DNA of 33,972 nucleotides from Candidatus Moraniibacteriota bacterium (GTDB lineage Bacteria; Patescibacteriota; Minisyncoccia; Moranbacterales; UBA1568), in contig CAIOMK010000025.1 of the NCBI GenBank assembly GCA_903859375.1, positions 1-33,972 of the forward strand, given 5' to 3'. This document shows, piece after piece, positions 33,492 through 33,972 of this stretch; within the stretch, counting starts at the first letter, position 1; every line of letters starts with the position of its first letter. Made by a program: the position numbers and the translations under genes. The notes under the pieces were generated by a model, which worked only from the letters and a program-made list of their open reading frames with translations, was not told the origin of the DNA and did no database searches.

Positions 33492-33609
33492 GCCAGGAAT
33501 CGGACGCCGGAACGAGCTTTGTCACCAGACAAAGCCGTGAGGTGGTGCCTAGCCCGAGGAGCGCGACGGCGCGCCGAGAGGCGAAGGAGGTTCCTGCCAA
33601 GCGCACAGA
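33492..33609. repeat. 118-base direct repeat, copy 1
   Basis: This is identical to 33855-33972. It starts with an inverted near-copy of the tRNA-Arg T arm (GCCAGGAATCGGAC) and ends with a direct copy of its 3' end (TTCCTGCCAAGCGCACAGA). Between them lie a GCTTTGTC/GACAAAGC hairpin and a GC-rich block with GCGCGACGGCGCGC. It has no gene. Confidence 0.97.
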
Positions 33610-33645
33610 CAAAACTCCCCTCTTGGGGAGTTTTTTAGTGCGCGA
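33591..33645 (+). repeat. 55-base direct repeat, copy 2 (tRNA 3' end plus terminator, no tRNA body)
   Basis: This is an exact second copy of 33412-33466. It holds the T-stem 3' strand, acceptor strand and intact terminator (33611-33636), but the tRNA 5' part is missing, so no tRNA can form. After it the sequence (GAGTGAGTGAACGGTTTTG) is a diverged match to that after copy 1. Confidence 0.93.
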
Positions 33646-33703
33646 AGAGTGAGTGAACGGTTTTGCGAGAGCCCGGCAACAATCCCATGTCGAGATGAAA
33701 ATT

Positions 33704-33790
33704 GAAAAATTCGAGCGAAAAGCTTGAAAGTTGAATGAGGGTTACTATCGTAACCCGATGAGACTTGAGGGATTTGCAGCCGAATTTTTC
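33704..33790. other. Nested inverted repeats between the tRNA-derived repeats (possible structured RNA)
   Basis: GAAAAATTCG (33704-33713) is the reverse complement of CGAATTTTTC (33781-33790), and enclosed between them GGGTTAC/GTAACCC (33739-33756) makes a perfect 7-base hairpin. The whole could fold as a branched RNA or extruded DNA. The rest of 33646-33854 has no gene that I can support. Confidence 0.5.
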
Positions 33791-33854
33791 GGTTTTCAAC
33801 CGGCAAGCGATCCTTTCCGACAATAGTAAGCGGTGGGATTTTGACGGGCTCTAT

Positions 33855-33972
33855 GCCAGGAATCGGACGCCGGAACGAGCTTTGTCACCAGACAAAGCCG
33901 TGAGGTGGTGCCTAGCCCGAGGAGCGCGACGGCGCGCCGAGAGGCGAAGGAGGTTCCTGCCAAGCGCACAGA
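33855..33972. repeat. 118-base direct repeat, copy 2, to the window end
   Basis: This is identical to 33492-33609 and reaches the last base, ending in the third copy of the tRNA-Arg 3' end. If the pattern of copy 1 holds, another terminator follows outside the window, and the array may continue. Confidence 0.97.

Noticed and set aside
33492-33972. Integron attC sites or cassette array
   Set aside because: Repeat ends are tRNA-derived, with no GTTRRRY-type core, no cassette genes and no integrase in the window.

Overview
The window reads as chromosome from a Patescibacteria (CPR) bacterium, most likely a Parcubacteria-group lineage such as Candidatus Moranbacteria. This is an inference from gene content and style: small dense operons, few good Shine-Dalgarno sites, a complete type IV pilus cluster, salvage-type nucleotide genes, a GatCAB/LigA cluster and a coiled-coil orphan. 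UGA is used as an ordinary stop (for example at the end of dut), so this is not a lineage that recodes UGA. There are no rRNA genes, CRISPR arrays, recognisable transposases or phage genes.

Almost everything from 32.1 kb down to 0.36 kb is on the minus strand; the exceptions are clpC and comF. Read in transcription order, the minus strand carries: a HAD-like protein (31.5-32.1 kb); the pilus genes pilM, pilN, pilO, pilB, a CheY-like regulator, pilT, pilC and two pilins, then after a terminator a third pilin, pilD and three minor prepilins (27.9-16.3 kb); ligA, gatC, gatA, a membrane HEPN-like protein and a LOG-family pseudogene (16.2-11.5 kb); secE, nusG, rplK, rplA behind a clear promoter with a hairpin leader (11.5-9.3 kb); dcd; a 166-residue orphan; a membrane-anchored glycosidase-like protein; a duplicated ThyX-like protein, a dNMP-kinase-like protein, a thymidylate-kinase-like protein, dut and gatB; and a coiled-coil orphan behind its own promoter. 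The plus strand carries clpC-comF (28.1-31.4 kb), a small membrane protein (32.7-33.3 kb) and tRNA-Arg.

Two functional themes stand out. The first is a nearly complete thymidylate supply line within 6.1 kb: dcd makes dUTP, dut makes dUMP, the ThyX-like protein would make dTMP, and the kinases would phosphorylate it. The ThyX-like protein is an internal duplication in which the two halves each keep a different part of the family signature. The second is a full type IV pilus machine with two cysteine-rich pilins; in naturally competent bacteria such pili work with ComF, which lies just beyond pilM in this window.

The most unusual DNA lies at the edges. At the left end a heptamer-based tandem repeat has a 103/110-base superperiod, and shared or similar word repeats recur in several gene gaps. 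At the right end both tRNA genes are surrounded by fragments of themselves. tRNA-Ser has a 5' copy on one side and, on the other, a 3' copy with a GC palindrome inserted in its T-loop. tRNA-Arg is followed by repeated copies of its own 3' end plus terminator, embedded in an exact 118-base repeat that runs off the window.
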